DNA of 49,756 bases. Origin: a virus. Shown here piece by piece: positions 35,337-43,086 of this stretch. Below the pieces are notes generated by a model. That model was not told the origin of the DNA and did not search any database. It saw nothing but the letters and a program-made list of their open reading frames with translations. The stretch spans positions 1 to 49,756 of the IMG/VR virus record IMGVR_UViG_3300030450_002556; one strand, written 5' to 3'. How positions within the stretch are numbered: position 1 is the first letter of the stretch; every line of letters starts with the position of its first letter. A program made the translations under genes and the position numbers.

Positions 35337-37514
35337 TTACCTTTTTCCTTTGGACTGCTTCTTTCCACTAGAAGGTGAGCCCTTATCTTTTAGTCTATCA
35401 GCCAATTGGCCTTTTACTGTGGATATTGTATCATCTAATCGTTTTTCGAATATTGTTCCAGCTGCATCAGCTTTATTTTTGGTCTTATCTAATTTTGCCT
35501 CAAATTTAGCCATTTCAGCTTTCTTGCGTAAATTAACCGATTCTCTATCTCTAGTTTGCAGGTCACCTTTCAAGCCTTTGATATGCTCTTTAGCTTGTTC
35601 AAGTTGACTTTGCAACTGTTGTATCAAATCGATTCTTTGCATTACGCCTTCAGCATCGAAAACATCAGTTTTCTTGAGTACTTCCTGTCTGTCTATCAAT
35701 CCAATCTGATATGCTTCTTTATAGAACTCTAGTTCTGCATATCTATTAGTTGGTAGGGTTGAGCCAGCAACTACCACTACATCGTATCTTCCGATACCGA
35801 TGTTATTTACAATTTGTATTTCTCCAGATTTATCGTCAACCATTCTTTTGTTAACCATATATTCACTTATCGAATTATTAGGTTGAACAACTCTGAAGAT
35901 TTTTTGGGTCGTATATAGCTGTTGCATCAAGGGTATAGCCAACTGAGCTATTCTTGTTAAACCTGCTTCTATATCAGCCATTTTAGACCTAATTTTTCTT
36001 TGCCCAAATTCATCTAAACTAATTGTACCTTTATATGTCTGAGGTGCATTCTGAGCATTTCCCATCATCATTTCGTATAAACCAAGTTGATGGTCAATAT
36101 CATTCTTTGCAGTCATCTCATTAGAGTATAATTCATTCGGTAGTGGAAGGGGCTGAACAGGCATAGGTGCTCCATCCGTAGGGTCGTATTGAATCGCGAC
36201 TCCTGGCTGTGCCCATTTTTGCTCAAAGTCAGCCATATCTACACTACCTTCAGGTACTAATATCTTTACATTAGTACTAGTTGTTGCATGAGCTATTATC
36301 AAGGAACGAGTCTTATTGATATACTCTTGTAGTCCTTTAACTAACCTTACATCAGATACTGGGTAAGGTGTTCTAGTGTGAACGTTTATAAATGGAACTA
36401 CTGGATATTGCTCTATAGGCAATACTCTTTCATATAACAATGTTTCGCCTATTATAACACATTGCTTAATTCGTGGAACTTGGACTTGAACAACCTCTAT
36501 CTGCTTCATTTGTATTAAATCCATGTACTTAACTTCTTGGACTTTAACTGGCTGAGGAGGATTTGGCATCTCTGTTATAGCTGTATCAATACCATCTGCC
36601 TTCATTTGCTGCTCTTGCATTGCCTGCTCTTTCATTCTTTGCATTTCAATTTGCATTACAAGTTCTTGAGCCTTTCTTTGGTCAGTTATAACTTGACCTT
36701 CTATTATCCAAGCTGGTCTTTGAACATACTCTTTATACTTCTCATCAGTTAAAAGGTCTTCATTACCACTAAACTTTTCAAACACTCTAAATTCGTTGTC
36801 AAAAAACTTATGATATCTTTCGTACCCTCTTATATACTCTTGAGGGTCTATCTGTCCAACGTCTTCTTTAAACTGGACATTGCCGTCATAATAACTATTT
36901 GTCTCTGGAGCATTATAGTCATTCTCTCCATTGGCATTATCTATCTTCTTTTGATACATAGGCCATAACTTCTTAGCCTGCTCTTTTGTAAATAGTCTAG
37001 ATACTATTACATTTTCAGCATCATCAAAAAACCTGCTTTGTGAAGCAGGGTCTACATAAACGTCTAATGGGTCTAAGTCATGAATACACACCTCGCCTTT
37101 ACCCATATCCATCATAGGGTCTTGATATACATGCATATATCCAACACCCATAGTATAATAATCATCAACAACATTACGAACTACAGTTCGACCATCTGAT
37201 ATATCATACATATATGCCAATAAATTACTAACTACGTTAGCAACTTTAATGTCAGACTCTTCTCTTGGAGCTACTCTAAAAGAAGGTCTATTAGCAGTAA
37301 GCATGGCTTTTGCTGTCTCTACTGCTGGGTGAATTCTATTCACTACAATAGGAGCTTGACCACGAGCCTTTAAAGTATCTTCTTGCTCTTTAGTCCATTG
37401 CCTGCCTAATCTAAATTCTTTGTCCTGCTTTGCCTTCTCAGCCCAGGTATCTCTTTTCTTAGAATAATCTTTATAAAGCGTTAATGTCTCATCAACAATC
37501 TTATTTTTAGCCAT
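35337..37514 (-). CDS. Portal protein (725 aa)
   Basis: The N-terminus (KDYSKKRDTWAEKAKQDKEF, QWTKEQEDTLKARGQAPIVV) and the next stretch with NRIHPAVETAKAMLTANRP are characteristic of P22-type portals. The C-terminal half has the long helical stem/crown and a coiled-coil end (about residues 630-715). A Met/Gln-rich insertion lies at about 285-320. The length of 725 fits large podoviral portals. It lies directly after the terminase genes and before the scaffold, in canonical order. Confidence 0.9.
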   Translation of the reverse strand: MAKNKIVDETLTLYKDYSKKRDTWAEKAKQDKEFRLGRQWTKEQEDTLKARGQAPIVVNRIHPAVETAKAMLTANRPSFRVAPREESDIKVANVVSNLLAYMYDISDGRTVVRNVVDDYYTMGVGYMHVYQDPMMDMGKGEVCIHDLDPLDVYVDPASQSRFFDDAENVIVSRLFTKEQAKKLWPMYQKKIDNANGENDYNAPETNSYYDGNVQFKEDVGQIDPQEYIRGYERYHKFFDNEFRVFEKFSGNEDLLTDEKYKEYVQRPAWIIEGQVITDQRKAQELVMQIEMQRMKEQAMQEQQMKADGIDTAITEMPNPPQPVKVQEVKYMDLIQMKQIEVVQVQVPRIKQCVIIGETLLYERVLPIEQYPVVPFINVHTRTPYPVSDVRLVKGLQEYINKTRSLIIAHATTSTNVKILVPEGSVDMADFEQKWAQPGVAIQYDPTDGAPMPVQPLPLPNELYSNEMTAKNDIDHQLGLYEMMMGNAQNAPQTYKGTISLDEFGQRKIRSKMADIEAGLTRIAQLAIPLMQQLYTTQKIFRVVQPNNSISEYMVNKRMVDDKSGEIQIVNNIGIGRYDVVVVAGSTLPTNRYAELEFYKEAYQIGLIDRQEVLKKTDVFDAEGVMQRIDLIQQLQSQLEQAKEHIKGLKGDLQTRDRESVNLRKKAEMAKFEAKLDKTKNKADAAGTIFEKRLDDTISTVKGQLADRLKDKGSPSSGKKQSKGKR

Positions 37515-37547
37515 TAATAAATATCCTTTCCATCAAAGTAATATACA

Positions 37548-39041
37548 TTACATAGTTAACCAATCAAATACTTTTTTTACTTTTTTTAATTTTGAGTTGT
37601 CTGGGTCATATTCTTTCATCCTACAAGGCTTGTGACCTTCTAGTGCAGTCCATATTGCATCCATAACATCATCATGCTTTCCTTTAGGGTAAGAAAGAAA
37701 CTCTTGTTGAGCTTTTAAGTCCTCTGGCCTAAAGAAAACCTGCTTTTTTGCAAAGAATGGAACTAAAGACAATAATCTCTCGCTCTTACGCGTACGGGGT
37801 TTAACCCCTTTCTCCAAACCTGGGATGTAAATTCCCTCCCTTTGCATTATATCTCTTGTAGAAGCTCTTAAAGCCTCCTGATATCCAGTTGTTTCTATCT
37901 TCATTCGTCTAGGTTTAAACTTCTTGTACTTATCAATGATTAATTGTGGTTGTTCCGCAGGTGAGATTCTGTTTCTATAAACATCGATAATATACTTGTT
38001 GTTGTCGCTATCAATAGCAATTGTACAAATAACAAAATAATCAGCGGTAATAGACAAAGAACTAGCAGGGTCGACCCCACAGTAGACATCAACTGGTATA
38101 ATTTTCTTTTCATCTGCAACCTCTCTTGTTAGACAATTCTGTCCGTTTATTCTTTCATAGTCGTAGTGATGGAGTTGAATCCATTCTGGTTTGAACGGAG
38201 CTGAGTCAGGAGATTGAGCTATATTCATATACTCCTGATAAAACCCATTTATATTACCTACTGATTCAAATTCGGACTTTATAGCTAATATCCTCTCTCT
38301 TGGGAATCTCTCTGGCCATATACTGTTTTCATCATCGTCCCATATAGAATACCATAATACTTTCCAAGACGGAGAGCTTTTCGCCCAATAAAGGAAGCAA
38401 TCCTCTGATATTACCGTACCTATCATACATATCTTACCGTCATCTGATAATGAAGGTATAACTGCCTCTGTCATCCATTTTCTGTTTTTAGCTCTTGCCT
38501 CTACAGTAAATGCATTTAACTCAGATTCAAAGTCATCTACTATAATTAAGTTAGGACGGGTATCGCCTTCGATAAATCCCCTAACTCTTTGTCCAGTACC
38601 TACAGCTATGATACGAGTACCGTTAGCAAGTATGATATCGGTGTGAGTCCACCTTGATGCTGTATTGGGCCCCAAATCACCAAAAGTCTTTTTAAAATTA
38701 TCACTATGCTGTAAATGGTACTTTATCCTTGATAGAAAGTTAATTGACTGAGCTTGAGACTCAGATATAATAACAATAAATAAATCTTCGGTACTCTTTT
38801 TAAAAGCTGCCCTCCAGAGCGGGTATATAAGAGTGGTAACAGTGCTCTTAGCCGTTCCCCTAGGGGCAGCTATCATCACTCTTTTTGTCGCGTCGTCAGC
38901 TAAGGAAGAATACACCTCATGGTGGAACGGGGGTGTTTGTTTTTGGAGGGCCGTTGGGAAGCAGTGCCTTCCAAACAACGCCATATTGCCTCTCAGCTTC
39001 TGAAGAGCTTGTAACTCTTCATACCTAGCTTCATAGTCCAT
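37548..39041 (-). CDS. terL: Terminase large subunit (497 aa)
   Basis: The packaging motor ATPase/nuclease is recognisable throughout. The Walker A variant APRGTAKST is at 59-67. The Walker B LIIVDDFE is at 165-172. The RNase H-like nuclease begins at CGVDPASS (D324) and closes with HDDVMDA (456-462). The length is typical. The start overlaps the stop of the small terminase gene by one base. It powers DNA translocation into the prohead and makes the packaging cut. Confidence 0.95.
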   Translation of the reverse strand: MDYEARYEELQALQKLRGNMALFGRHCFPTALQKQTPPFHHEVYSSLADDATKRVMIAAPRGTAKSTVTTLIYPLWRAAFKKSTEDLFIVIISESQAQSINFLSRIKYHLQHSDNFKKTFGDLGPNTASRWTHTDIILANGTRIIAVGTGQRVRGFIEGDTRPNLIIVDDFESELNAFTVEARAKNRKWMTEAVIPSLSDDGKICMIGTVISEDCFLYWAKSSPSWKVLWYSIWDDDENSIWPERFPRERILAIKSEFESVGNINGFYQEYMNIAQSPDSAPFKPEWIQLHHYDYERINGQNCLTREVADEKKIIPVDVYCGVDPASSLSITADYFVICTIAIDSDNNKYIIDVYRNRISPAEQPQLIIDKYKKFKPRRMKIETTGYQEALRASTRDIMQREGIYIPGLEKGVKPRTRKSERLLSLVPFFAKKQVFFRPEDLKAQQEFLSYPKGKHDDVMDAIWTALEGHKPCRMKEYDPDNSKLKKVKKVFDWLTM

Positions 39042-39799
39042 TATTCTTCTTCAGAGACTGTAGTTCTTTGAGCCATTAATTTTTTCTCTTCTTCCCTAAG
39101 CTCATCTATAAGCTTAGTAGTAGAAGTAGCTTCAATCTTATCTGTCGTCTTAACAAGATGCTTATCTTTCATTCCGTGCATATCTTGAAGATTCTCAACC
39201 ACTCTTATAAGATTAGTAATATCTTTTTTGTCCTTTGCCATAACAATTGACTGTTCTAGCAAGTCGAGTGTATAATGCTCTGTGAGCCCATGCTCACTTA
39301 AAAGCTTTTGTAGTTCTTCTCTTACCATGTCTTTAAAGACCTCCGTGCGCATATAACGCTTTATTCTTCTTTCTTCCCCTGGTTTTACTTCGCCACATAC
39401 TTTCCCAATAGTTTCACCAGTGTTCATGGTCTGAGCGTAGACCATTGCTAAATTCTTCATTCTTTCTTGTTTCGATTTAACCTCAATTGGTCGCTTTCCA
39501 GATAGTGTTGTATTAGATTTGCGTCCTTTAACATTGAGCTCTTTCCCCTTATACTTAGGATTAAAAAAGTGATAACCCCACGCAAACCTAAGATAGATAT
39601 TATCCATTGCATTCTTTGTAGGGTAATTTTTCTTCGTAATAACTTTCGATACAAAATCGTCATCTGATAAGGCCCACTCGCCCTCTTTAGCATCTTTCCA
39701 ATGACTATAAGGTAAATTCTCTTTATCCGCTTCATCTTTTGTATATATAGTGTAGGTCTTTTTGCCTACATCTTTATGGTTTATTGTAATTTCGTACAT
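39041..39799 (-). CDS. terS: Terminase small subunit candidate (252 aa)
   Basis: A probable helix-turn-helix region (about residues 118-150, YAQTMNTGETIGKVCG, then RRIKRYMRTEVF) is followed by long helices with LTEHYTLDLLEQSIVMAK. These match the DNA-recognition and oligomerisation parts of small terminases. The N-terminal 110 residues are extra. It sits directly before the large terminase, sharing one base (TAATG). The family is inferred from layout and helix pattern rather than a diagnostic motif. Confidence 0.65.
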   Translation of the reverse strand: MYEITINHKDVGKKTYTIYTKDEADKENLPYSHWKDAKEGEWALSDDDFVSKVITKKNYPTKNAMDNIYLRFAWGYHFFNPKYKGKELNVKGRKSNTTLSGKRPIEVKSKQERMKNLAMVYAQTMNTGETIGKVCGEVKPGEERRIKRYMRTEVFKDMVREELQKLLSEHGLTEHYTLDLLEQSIVMAKDKKDITNLIRVVENLQDMHGMKDKHLVKTTDKIEATSTTKLIDELREEEKKLMAQRTTVSEEE

Positions 39800-39879
39800 T
39801 ATCTGTCAACGTCTATCATAAGAGCTATCGTCAAGCCTACTAGGATGACTGCCCAGAAAATCCCCATGCAGTAGTCCAT
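39799..39879 (-). CDS. Single-TM micropeptide (26 aa)
   Basis: A 26-residue frame, MDYCMGIFWAVILVGLTIAL plus a short MIDVDR end, is bracketed by TAATG junctions: its ATG shares a base with the stop of the membrane coiled-coil gene, and its TAA shares a base with the small terminase start. Almost the whole peptide is one membrane helix. Precise coupling on both sides makes a real gene likely. Its position next to lysozyme and a membrane coiled-coil protein suggests a lysis micropeptide, but this is not proven. Confidence 0.6.
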   Translation of the reverse strand: MDYCMGIFWAVILVGLTIALMIDVDR

Positions 39880-40193
39880 TAGTCTATTAAATCTCTTAAT
39901 TTAAGTTTTTTAAGGTCTTTCACTTTATCTTCAACTTTTTCGATATTGCTTTCAATTTTGTCTTCAACCTCTTTAACTTCCTTTTTAATAGAGTCCTTCT
40001 TCGCTTCAACGGCTTTTTCAATCTCTTCCTTCTTTTCCTCTATCTTTTGTTCAGTTTCTTCCTTAAACTTTTCTACCTTCTTTTTAACTTCTCCATTAAA
40101 TAAAGCTCTTAAATCTGTAGTATATAGAAGAATAGCTATTCCTCCACAAAGAGCTAGTATAACTGATAGTTTTTTTATAACTGTATCTAGCAT
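39879..40193 (-). CDS. Membrane-anchored coiled-coil protein, spanin-like (104 aa)
   Basis: An N-terminal hydrophobic helix (about residues 8-26, LSVILALCGGIAILLYTT) is followed by an almost continuous Lys/Glu coiled coil to the end. This N-in, coiled-coil-out architecture is that of an inner-membrane spanin (Rz-type) or a signal-anchor scaffold. It lies between the lysozyme gene and the membrane micropeptide, with one-base overlaps to both. No partner outer-membrane lipoprotein was recognised nearby. Confidence 0.55.
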   Translation of the reverse strand: MLDTVIKKLSVILALCGGIAILLYTTDLRALFNGEVKKKVEKFKEETEQKIEEKKEEIEKAVEAKKDSIKKEVKEVEDKIESNIEKVEDKVKDLKKLKLRDLID

Positions 40194-40813
40194 TATCTTC
40201 TCAATATTTCTTGATGTTTCCTTGCCCTAGTGCCAGTTTGAGTATAGTACTTAGACTTTCCTTTACTCTTATCATCAGGGTCTACCCATTCAAGTTCTTG
40301 AGCTGCTCTCTCATAGTCTTGATTATATAAAGATGCTAAAAATCCTTGAAAATTCTTGTTAACATTGGCTCCTCCCATATTAAATACCATATCTGTAACG
40401 ATATTTTGATAATTATTTGGAATGCCGCTCCATACTTCTTTTAACATATTTTTGGCATAATTCTGAGCAGTATTGTAGTCTTGATGAAACTGGTCCATTG
40501 ACGATTGTGAGTCCCAGTTATTATAATCTATATCGTCTCTGCGCTTGTGCCCCAATCCTATAGTCTGATTCCCTTCAGAGTCCTCGTACCATTCTTCTAT
40601 AGGCCTTCCTCCTGGAGCTTCAAAATTAGCAGTATATTCACGTCCATCTATAAAATCGTTAAATAAGGAGTTCATAAAGGCTTTTTGTTGTATGAACGGG
40701 TCACTTTCTACTGAAGGGCGCTTTGCCCCAAGGAAGTTGTCCATACTCTTATACATTTCTTTATCGACGTTTGTATATGCGTCAAATTGCTTTAATGTTT
40801 TTTTTTCTTTCAT
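40193..40813 (-). CDS. T4-type lysozyme / endolysin, GH24-like (206 aa)
   Basis: The catalytic signature reads FEAPGGRPIEEWYEDSEGNQ followed by TIGLGH. Likely residues are E65, D78 and T84. D-to-T spacing equals that of T4 lysozyme, while the E-to-D spacing is about four residues longer, so the general acid needs checking. Downstream helices (NMVFNMGG, near residue 130) match the family. An unusual ~60-residue N-terminal extension lacks a signal peptide, so release probably needs a holin; alternatively it could be a virion muralytic enzyme. It is coupled to both neighbours. Confidence 0.8.
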   Translation of the reverse strand: MKEKKTLKQFDAYTNVDKEMYKSMDNFLGAKRPSVESDPFIQQKAFMNSLFNDFIDGREYTANFEAPGGRPIEEWYEDSEGNQTIGLGHKRRDDIDYNNWDSQSSMDQFHQDYNTAQNYAKNMLKEVWSGIPNNYQNIVTDMVFNMGGANVNKNFQGFLASLYNQDYERAAQELEWVDPDDKSKGKSKYYTQTGTRARKHQEILRR

Positions 40814-41508
40814 TATCCAAACTTTTGAGTTTTCATTAACCCAGAATTAAGAGGGTTATAAGAATAGTCTTCAAAACTAGGGTAATCTGGCCCCATTACA
40901 TCTGTATCAAAATTTCCTGCATCCATAGGGCTATACCAACTAGGCATATCAATGCCATATCTATCTAAAGGATTCATCGCCCCAGAGTTTACATTGTTCT
41001 CATAATCCTCTAATTCAGCAGCTAAGTAATGTCTAGCTCTAGGGTCTAGAGGATTTCTATAACCACCAGGGCCTGCTTCTGGTTCAAAGCTAACTTCTCT
41101 ACGAGGGTCCATATATTGATAATCATCGCCTTGCATATATCTATCTAAAAGACCCATTGAAAATCTATTTCTATCTCCGATTGGATTTAAAGGAGTAAGT
41201 CTATCCTTACTAGTATCGCCGTATGCGCCAGGACTAAATACTCTCTGATAACCCCTTCCAGGGCTTCTTTTACCTCCACCGAATGCGTATTGTTCAGAAC
41301 CTCCTAAAACAGGATTCATTATATAATTTGCAGACATAGGGTCGTTTATATCTTCCCCATACAAAGGATTTATCATTTCTATATCATCAGAATCCGTTCG
41401 TTTATCTCTTCCATATGTTTCCAGAATAGGGTCATAGCTGGACATATTCCCATATTCGTCCATATATTCCATTCCTTCATGTGTTCCGTATATATTACCT
41501 TGCGCCAT
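40813..41508 (-). CDS. Tyr/Pro/Gly-rich protein of unknown function (231 aa)
   Basis: A low-complexity acidic protein full of Tyr, Asp, Pro, Gly and Met (for example YMDEYGNMSSYDPILETYG and RGYQRVFSPGAYGD). It has no membrane segment and little predicted core. AAGGAGAAG-like bases precede ATG 41508. The lysozyme gene follows with a one-base overlap. Such composition suggests a disordered virion or assembly protein; no family was recognised. Confidence 0.55.
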   Translation of the reverse strand: MAQGNIYGTHEGMEYMDEYGNMSSYDPILETYGRDKRTDSDDIEMINPLYGEDINDPMSANYIMNPVLGGSEQYAFGGGKRSPGRGYQRVFSPGAYGDTSKDRLTPLNPIGDRNRFSMGLLDRYMQGDDYQYMDPRREVSFEPEAGPGGYRNPLDPRARHYLAAELEDYENNVNSGAMNPLDRYGIDMPSWYSPMDAGNFDTDVMGPDYPSFEDYSYNPLNSGLMKTQKFG

Positions 41509-41517
41509 TACTTCTCC

Positions 41518-41793
41518 TTAAAATTTGTATGAACCACCAATGTTAATACCAGACGATTTACCATGTTTTATGCTATCTGGTCGTATATAAAAGTCTATAT
41601 TCTTAGTTGGGCTCCAGTTTAACTGTGCATTCGGAAAATCAAACTGAAGATTATCATTAAATTGCATTCTATCCTTTAACATAAATCCGAGTAAACCTAA
41701 GCCTCCCCAGGTATCGACAGATTTTCTTGCTGTTTTAAGCTCTTTTAGGTCTTTATTACTTAAAACAGGGAAATCTAAAGGATATTCGCTCAT
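41518..41793 (-). CDS. Small protein with outer-membrane-like C-terminus (91 aa)
   Basis: The last ~50 residues alternate polar and hydrophobic residues in strand-like runs (LQFDFPNAQLNWSPT, IDFYIRPDS, GINIGGSYKF) and end in Phe, as outer-membrane beta proteins do. The N-terminal half holds a short hydrophobic patch (WGGLGLLGFML). No signal peptide is seen. It could be a small outer-membrane-active virion or lysis protein, or simply a beta-rich virion part. Confidence 0.5.
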   Translation of the reverse strand: MSEYPLDFPVLSNKDLKELKTARKSVDTWGGLGLLGFMLKDRMQFNDNLQFDFPNAQLNWSPTKNIDFYIRPDSIKHGKSSGINIGGSYKF

Positions 41794-41906
41794 TAATATT
41801 TACCTTGCTTTTTCTTCAATTTCTTCTTTTTCTTCTTAAACGCCTTAATAGATGCAATCTTCTTCTTTCTCTCGTGTTTTCGTTCTTTTGCAGCTTTATT
41901 AGGCAT
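41793..41906 (-). CDS. Extremely basic small protein, first gene of late arm (37 aa)
   Basis: MPNKAAKERKHERKKKIASI is followed by a run of lysines (KKKKKK, then KKK) to GKY. An in-frame ATG three bases upstream (41909) is an alternative start. The stop overlaps the next ATG as TAATG. No Shine-Dalgarno is visible. It resembles tiny Lys-rich nucleic-acid-binding proteins, but low-complexity A-rich DNA can also generate such frames. Confidence 0.45.
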   Translation of the reverse strand: MPNKAAKERKHERKKKIASIKAFKKKKKKLKKKQGKY

Positions 41907-41916
41907 CATAAAGAGT

Positions 41917-41944
41917 AATATACAAATAAAAAAGGAGATTACAA
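41917..41944 (-). promoter_or_regulatory. Possible sigma-70-like promoter for the late arm
   Basis: On the minus strand TTGTAA (41944-41939) and TATATT (41922-41917) are separated by 16 bases, an acceptable -35/-10 pair. Transcription would begin almost at the first ATG (41909/41906), giving a nearly leaderless message. The region is very AT-rich, so chance matches are common. A phage- or virion-polymerase promoter could lie elsewhere in this gap. Confidence 0.25.
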
Positions 41945-41971
41945 AAATTTTTTTAAAAAAAAATACAAAGC

Positions 41972-42049
41972 CTAGACTAACGCTGTTGTTTATCTAAATA
42001 ATTCTGTAAGAGCTTAGTCTAATACCTAGCCTTATACCTAGTCTAAGCT
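41972..42049. repeat. Cluster of CTAGWCTAA-type repeats between the divergent arms
   Basis: Related 9-mers occur at 41972-41980 (CTAGACTAA), 42014-42022 (TTAGTCTAA) and 42038-42046 (CTAGTCTAA). ATACCTAG is directly repeated (42022-42029 and 42034-42041). AGCTTAG (42011-42017) and CTAAGCT (42043-42049) form an outer inverted repeat. Such clusters between divergent arms often serve as operators or replication-origin iterons. Confidence 0.5.
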
Positions 42050-42135
42050 TTTAAAAATAATCAAAAAAATGAATTATGCAAGAACTTTCTGAATAAATAG
42101 ACAAATACAGGACATTTGAAAAAAATATCACGAGA

Positions 42136-42268
42136 ATGGGTGTGAGAGAAATACCCACTGTGTTACCCCGCCGATTCTATCGCCTTGGGGGGTCGGACTC
42201 GTTGAGTCCTCTATATATAGAGCCGATAGCCTCAGGTTGGGGCAACACGAGGTTCTCCCACTCACACT
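42136..42268 (+). ncRNA. Highly structured RNA candidate upstream of the first plus-arm gene
   Basis: Nested helices can be drawn: GTGTGAG 42140-42146 with CTCACAC 42261-42267; GTGTTACCCC 42160-42169 with GGGGCAACAC 42239-42248 (one mismatch); and CTATCG 42177-42182 with CGATAG 42224-42229. Inside them are a GGACTC-GTT-GAGTCC hairpin (195-209) and a CTCTATATATAGAG palindrome (209-222). The composition is clearly GC-richer than the flanks. An open frame runs through it from 42136, but the real start of that frame is ATG 42340. It matches no RNA class I can name. It could be a leader, a regulatory RNA or a packaging/replication RNA. Confidence 0.6.
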
Positions 42269-42282
42269 TTGCAAGCAAAGTC
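42263..42282 (+). other. Short hairpin at the end of the structured segment
   Basis: ACTTTGC and GCAAAGT flank an AA centre around 42265-42281, giving a small symmetric hairpin. No T-run follows. It may be part of the structured leader or processing site before the 98-residue gene. Confidence 0.3.
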
Positions 42283-42339
42283 TTGCATTCATTAATACAA
42301 TTAATCAATTACAATAACATTTATAGGAGACTAAATATT

Positions 42340-42636
42340 ATGGATAAGTTAATCAATTATATCAAATCATGCATTCGCGACAAGTACCTTGTGCCAAACC
42401 AATTTGTTGGTCGAGATAAGGGATGTTCCATCCTTAACATCGACACTGCCAAATTTGATTTGAACAAGGCATTGTCACTCGTGCCTAAAGCCAAAGCTGA
42501 CGCTGGCGTTACGGTCTTATTCTTTGAAGCAGGCTTCAATGAAAAGACTCGTAAGCCTTACAACGCGTCTATCTTTGTAGGCACTCCGAATGCTAAAGAT
42601 GATAAACATATCGAAGCAAGCTTCGGTAATGTGTAA
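42340..42636 (+). CDS. Small protein of unknown function (98 aa)
   Basis: ATG 42340 is chosen because ATAGGAGAC lies just upstream; an in-frame ATG at 42136 would run the frame through the structured segment and is rejected. The product begins MDKLINYIKSCIRDKYL and has a predicted alpha/beta fold with GVTVLFFEAGFNEKTRKPYN. Its DNA is noticeably less AT-biased than its neighbours, suggesting a different origin or selection for high expression. No family was recognised. Confidence 0.65.
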   Translation: MDKLINYIKSCIRDKYLVPNQFVGRDKGCSILNIDTAKFDLNKALSLVPKAKADAGVTVLFFEAGFNEKTRKPYNASIFVGTPNAKDDKHIEASFGNV

Positions 42637-42658
42637 TCATCACGCATTCTTTCGCACT

Positions 42659-42706
42659 AGCTCCGCACACTATGTGTGGGGCTATGTGCTCTATGCTTTT
42701 TATTTT
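42659..42706 (+). terminator. Weak terminator candidate
   Basis: A bulged hairpin (AGCTCC..CACAC with GTGTGGGGCT, 42659-42683) is followed about 14 bases later by CTTTTTATTTT (42696-42706). The gap between stem and T-run is longer than in a classical terminator. It would separate the 98-residue gene from the downstream block. Confidence 0.3.
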
Positions 42707-42805
42707 AATAGGTAAGGTAAATAGCGTGTGTGAGCCTATATTACACGCGTATCATACACATAAGACAAAATGTATTAACATTAACACAGATAAGGAAACC
42801 AAGCA

Positions 42806-42943
42806 ATGAAAGTTAAAAAGAAACAGTATTTAGGTGGTTTAGTAGTAACAGTATCTTCTCATCGTAAACCTAAGCAGGTAAGAGAAGTATTTACAGTTAA
42901 TAGCTTCAAAGAGGCTATTGACTTAGCTATAGCTAAAGCCTGA
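42806..42943 (+). CDS. Small basic protein (45 aa)
   Basis: The 45-residue frame begins MKVKKKQYLGGLVVTVSSHR and ends SFKEAIDLAIAKA, which could be a beta-hairpin plus helix. AAGGAAACC lies about 8 bases upstream. The TGA overlaps the next ATG as TGATG, supporting a two-gene unit. Such small folds occur among phage host-takeover proteins; no family was recognised. Confidence 0.55.
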   Translation: MKVKKKQYLGGLVVTVSSHRKPKQVREVFTVNSFKEAIDLAIAKA

Positions 42944-43086
42944 TGTTTAGGCGACAAGCATTTACACCTGCTTGGAGAAGGCAACAATGGGTTCGTTGGG
43001 CTAGCAAACGCTGGCCTAATGAGCCTGTTGCTAAGTTCAAGCAGAAAAAGACTAGCGAGCTTATAGCGATGTATCATAGTTTATAA
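42943..43086 (+). CDS. Small Arg/Trp-rich protein (47 aa)
   Basis: The gene starts in the TGATG junction with the preceding small gene. The product is basic and aromatic (MFRRQAFTPAWRRQQWVRWA) and ends KTSELIAMYHSL. The Trp/Arg pattern could bind nucleic acid or membranes. No independent ribosome-binding site is needed if it is translationally coupled. Function unknown. Confidence 0.5.
   Translation: MFRRQAFTPAWRRQQWVRWASKRWPNEPVAKFKQKKTSELIAMYHSL

Noticed and set aside
41930-41945. AAAGGAGATT as a plus-strand ribosome-binding site
   Set aside because: No start codon follows at a usable distance and no frame continues; it lies in AT-rich non-coding DNA.
42136-42339. Frame extension of the 98-residue gene to an upstream ATG
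   Set aside because: There is no ribosome-binding site, the segment is dominated by palindromes, and a good AGGAG site lies before ATG 42340.
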